Shown here in pieces: positions 10,207-12,381 of a stretch of DNA of 12,381 bases. Each line of letters starts with the position of its first letter. The first letter of the stretch is position 1. Source of the stretch: Caulobacteraceae bacterium (lineage in GTDB: Bacteria > Pseudomonadota > Alphaproteobacteria > Caulobacterales > Caulobacteraceae); the NCBI GenBank assembly GCA_028291305.1, contig JAQGII010000026.1, positions 1 to 12,381 of the forward strand, given 5' to 3'. Both the position numbers and the translations under genes were made by a program. The notes below the pieces were generated by a model. That model saw only the letters and a program-made list of their open reading frames with translations, searched no databases and was not told the origin of the DNA.

Positions 10207-12381
10207 ATGACTCGCATTGCGATGCTATTGGGGATGACGGCTGCTGGCGCTCTGCTGTACGCGGAGCCTGTGCTGGCGGCTCCCGCCACGACGGCGGTCG
10301 CTGCGGCCGACCAGGCGCCGCAGCCGGGCGCGCCCGGACAACTCGACACCGTGGTCGTCACCGGCAGCCGCATCGTGCGCAACGGCTATTTGGCCCCCAC
10401 GCCCGTCACCGTGGCCACCGTGACCGAATTGCTCGCGACGACCCCGACCAATATCGCGGACGCCCTGAACAAGCTGCCGGAATTCTCGCCGCAGTTCACC
10501 ACGCAAACCAATACCGGAGCCGCGGCCCCGGCCGGGAACTACCTGAACCTGCGCGGGCTCGGCCAGGCCCTAACCTTGGTCATGCTGGACGGGGTGCGCG
10601 TACCGGCGACCAACACCACCGGCACGGTGGACACCAACACCCTGCCCCAGGCGCTGGTGCAGCGCGTGGAAATCGTCACCGGCGGCGCCTCGGCCATCTA
10701 CGGCTCCGACGCGGTCGGCGGGGTGGTCAACTACATCCTCGACACCAAGTTCAGCGGTTTCAAGGGCTCGGTCCAATCCGGCATCTCCACCTACGGCGAC
10801 GCGCCCTCGAACAAGGTCAGCGTGGCCTTCGGGACAAGGGTGCTCGACAACGGTCACTTCGAGGCCAGTTACGAGCACAGTCAATCGGCAGCCATCAACC
10901 AGGCCGACCGTAGCTTCACGAACTCCATCCCGGGCTATGCCGGGGCTGGCCAATTTAGCGCCCAGGCTCCTACAACAACCGGAGCCGCCAATCCCTTTCT
11001 CATCTACAACAACCTGCGCATGTCGACGACGACCCTGGGGGGCTATATCACCAGCGGGCCGGCGTCGCTCGTGGGCCAGCAGTTCATTGGCAGTGGAACC
11101 CTGGCGCCGTTCAAAGCCGGCGCCCTCACGGGCAGCCTCCCGAGCACCACCGCCGGCATCACCAGCGGGGGCCTGCAGGTAGGCGGCGACGGGGCCTATC
11201 TCACCGGCGGGCAGCTGACCAAGCCGTTGGACACCGACAATCTCTTCGCCCGCTTCGACTACGATGTGGGCCACGGGATCACGGCCTACGCCCAGGTCGC
11301 CGCCGGCCTGTCGCAGACCAACTACTTTATTCCGCCAACCCCGCTGTCCGTGACGATCCTGAGCGGCAATCCCTATCTTCCGGCGAACGCCCAGGCGGCG
11401 TTGACCGCCGCTTCGCCTCCCGGCAAGCCCGCCGCCACCCTCACCCTGTCCTCCCTGGCGCAGAACCTGGCCTTCATGCAGCGGACCAATGCGTGGGACT
11501 CAAATCTCTCCGGCACCTTTGGCCTGAAAGGCAAGCTCTACAACGACGAGTTCAGCTGGAACGCCGCCTATACGCACGGCCAGGGGATCAACCACATAGA
11601 AACCGACAACAATCTCAATACGTCGCACTTCTATGCGGCCCTGGACGCGGTGAAGGATCCCAGCGGCAACATCGTCTGCAATGTCAGCTTGACCTCTAGC
11701 GCCAGCCTGTATCCCGGATGCGTGCCGCTCAATTTCATCGGACAAGGCAATGAATCCGCCGCTGCCCTCAGCTACGTCATGCAGAACACGGCCTACACGA
11801 TCGCGAATAATATCGACGACCTGTCGGGCAGCATCTCCGGTACAGCCTTCAATACCTGGGCCGGCCCTGTGTCGGTGTCGGCCAACACCGAGGCCCGGTG
11901 GGTGGGCCTCCAGCAGACCACCGACGCCCCCCCCACCCTACTGCCGCAACTGACCGGCCTGCGGCCCACCTGGGTCGCCACCGGCAGGAACGCGAACGGC
12001 CCCACCCAGCAGTTCGTGGGCAACACCACGGCCGCAGCAGCAGGCGCGAACTCGGTGTGGGAGGTCGGCGGCGAAGCCGTAGTTCCCCTGATGAAGGACT
12101 TCACCTTGGTGAAGAACCTGGAGTTCAGCGGCGCCCTGCGTTACACCCAGTACAGCACGTCCGGCCCTGCCATTACTTGGAAGGTGGGCTTGAACTACCA
12201 GCCGATCAACGACCTGCGCGTCCGCGCCACGGAGTCGCGCGATATCCTCGCGCCCAGCCTCTTTCAGCTGTTCCAGGGTCAGACGCCCAGCGTGGTCACT
12301 GGAACAGATCCGTTCAACAATAAACCCTACGCCATCACTCAATATTCCGGGGGCAACCTCAATGTGAAGCCGGAGGTGGCC
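10207..12381 (+). CDS. TonB-dependent outer-membrane receptor (3' truncated by window)
   Basis: An open frame of 725 codons runs from the ATG at 10207 to the window end with no stop. Residues 1-24 form a signal peptide (ending EPVLA). LDTVVVTGSRIV (46-57) is the TonB-box region typical of caulobacterial and sphingomonad receptors. The plug domain shows NYLNLRGLG (111-119), VMLDGVRVP (125-133) and VEIVTGGASAIYGSDAVGGV (154-173). Beta-barrel strands follow, for example LFARFDYDVGHGITAYAQV, with a Thr/Gly/Ala-rich insertion near 250-340 that is probably an extracellular loop. Near the edge, ESRDILAPSLFQLF and NLNVKPEVA are typical late-barrel motifs, so perhaps 150-250 residues are missing. It would import a large or scarce substrate using TonB-ExbBD energy; the ligand is unknown. 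No N-terminal signalling domain is present. The secreted hydrolase upstream could supply its substrate, but IS debris separates them. Confidence 0.92.
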   Translation, partial: MTRIAMLLGMTAAGALLYAEPVLAAPATTAVAAADQAPQPGAPGQLDTVVVTGSRIVRNGYLAPTPVTVATVTELLATTPTNIADALNKLPEFSPQFTTQTNTGAAAPAGNYLNLRGLGQALTLVMLDGVRVPATNTTGTVDTNTLPQALVQRVEIVTGGASAIYGSDAVGGVVNYILDTKFSGFKGSVQSGISTYGDAPSNKVSVAFGTRVLDNGHFEASYEHSQSAAINQADRSFTNSIPGYAGAGQFSAQAPTTTGAANPFLIYNNLRMSTTTLGGYITSGPASLVGQQFIGSGTLAPFKAGALTGSLPSTTAGITSGGLQVGGDGAYLTGGQLTKPLDTDNLFARFDYDVGHGITAYAQVAAGLSQTNYFIPPTPLSVTILSGNPYLPANAQAALTAASPPGKPAATLTLSSLAQNLAFMQRTNAWDSNLSGTFGLKGKLYNDEFSWNAAYTHGQGINHIETDNNLNTSHFYAALDAVKDPSGNIVCNVSLTSSASLYPGCVPLNFIGQGNESAAALSYVMQNTAYTIANNIDDLSGSISGTAFNTWAGPVSVSANTEARWVGLQQTTDAPPTLLPQLTGLRPTWVATGRNANGPTQQFVGNTTAAAAGANSVWEVGGEAVVPLMKDFTLVKNLEFSGALRYTQYSTSGPAITWKVGLNYQPINDLRVRATESRDILAPSLFQLFQGQTPSVVTGTDPFNNKPYAITQYSGGNLNVKPEVA

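Noticed and set aside
1..12381. CRISPR array, tRNA or rRNA genes, complete insertion sequence
   Set aside because: No regularly spaced repeats, no tRNA-like cloverleaf or rRNA sequence noticed by eye, and every IS piece lacks one end or its catalytic core.

Overview
The window is high-GC DNA that looks alphaproteobacterial, probably Caulobacterales or Sphingomonadales. This rests on FixJ/NodW-type response regulators, an HEVNQP-type membrane histidine kinase, a TonB-dependent receptor with the DTVVVTGSRI-style N-terminus, and IS630/IS110/IS6-type insertion-sequence debris. The lineage is an inference from protein style, not from a marker gene.

Left block (1-4100) looks like resident chromosome. 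A truncated FixJ-type response regulator runs off the left edge on the minus strand. Upstream of it on the same strand is a membrane sensor histidine kinase (to 1416). A complete FixJ/NarL-type response regulator (1740-2357) is divergent from the kinase across a 323-bp intergenic region. Convergent with that regulator is a clear NirC-type nitrite/formate channel (2379-3200, minus). A 434-bp intergenic region with four dyads separates nirC from a small lipoprotein gene (3635-4039).

Middle block (about 4111-9982) is a patchwork. It is bracketed by two direct copies of a roughly 70-bp sequence. The right-hand copy is the 3' end of an IS6-type transposase remnant; the left-hand copy is a solo end. 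Between them, all on the minus strand, lie a secreted alpha/beta hydrolase (Abhydrolase_10-like), a Glt/Dct-family acidic amino-acid/dicarboxylate symporter, and a PLP-dependent D-threonine/3-hydroxyaspartate aldolase-family enzyme. Symporter and enzyme form a tight two-gene unit that fits uptake followed by cleavage or dehydration of a hydroxy amino acid. IS630 debris is wedged between hydrolase stop and symporter start. A decapitated AMP-ligase gene sits upstream of the hydrolase. An out-of-frame IS110-head/IS6-tail chimera closes the right side.

Right block (10207 to the edge) is a TonB-dependent outer-membrane receptor, open to the window end and therefore truncated at its C-terminus.

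I found no rRNA, tRNA, CRISPR array or complete mobile element, and no convincing new defence-type or multi-gene system. The most noteworthy structures are the scar architecture of the middle block, the alternative hairpins in the IS110 leader, and the symporter-aldolase pair.
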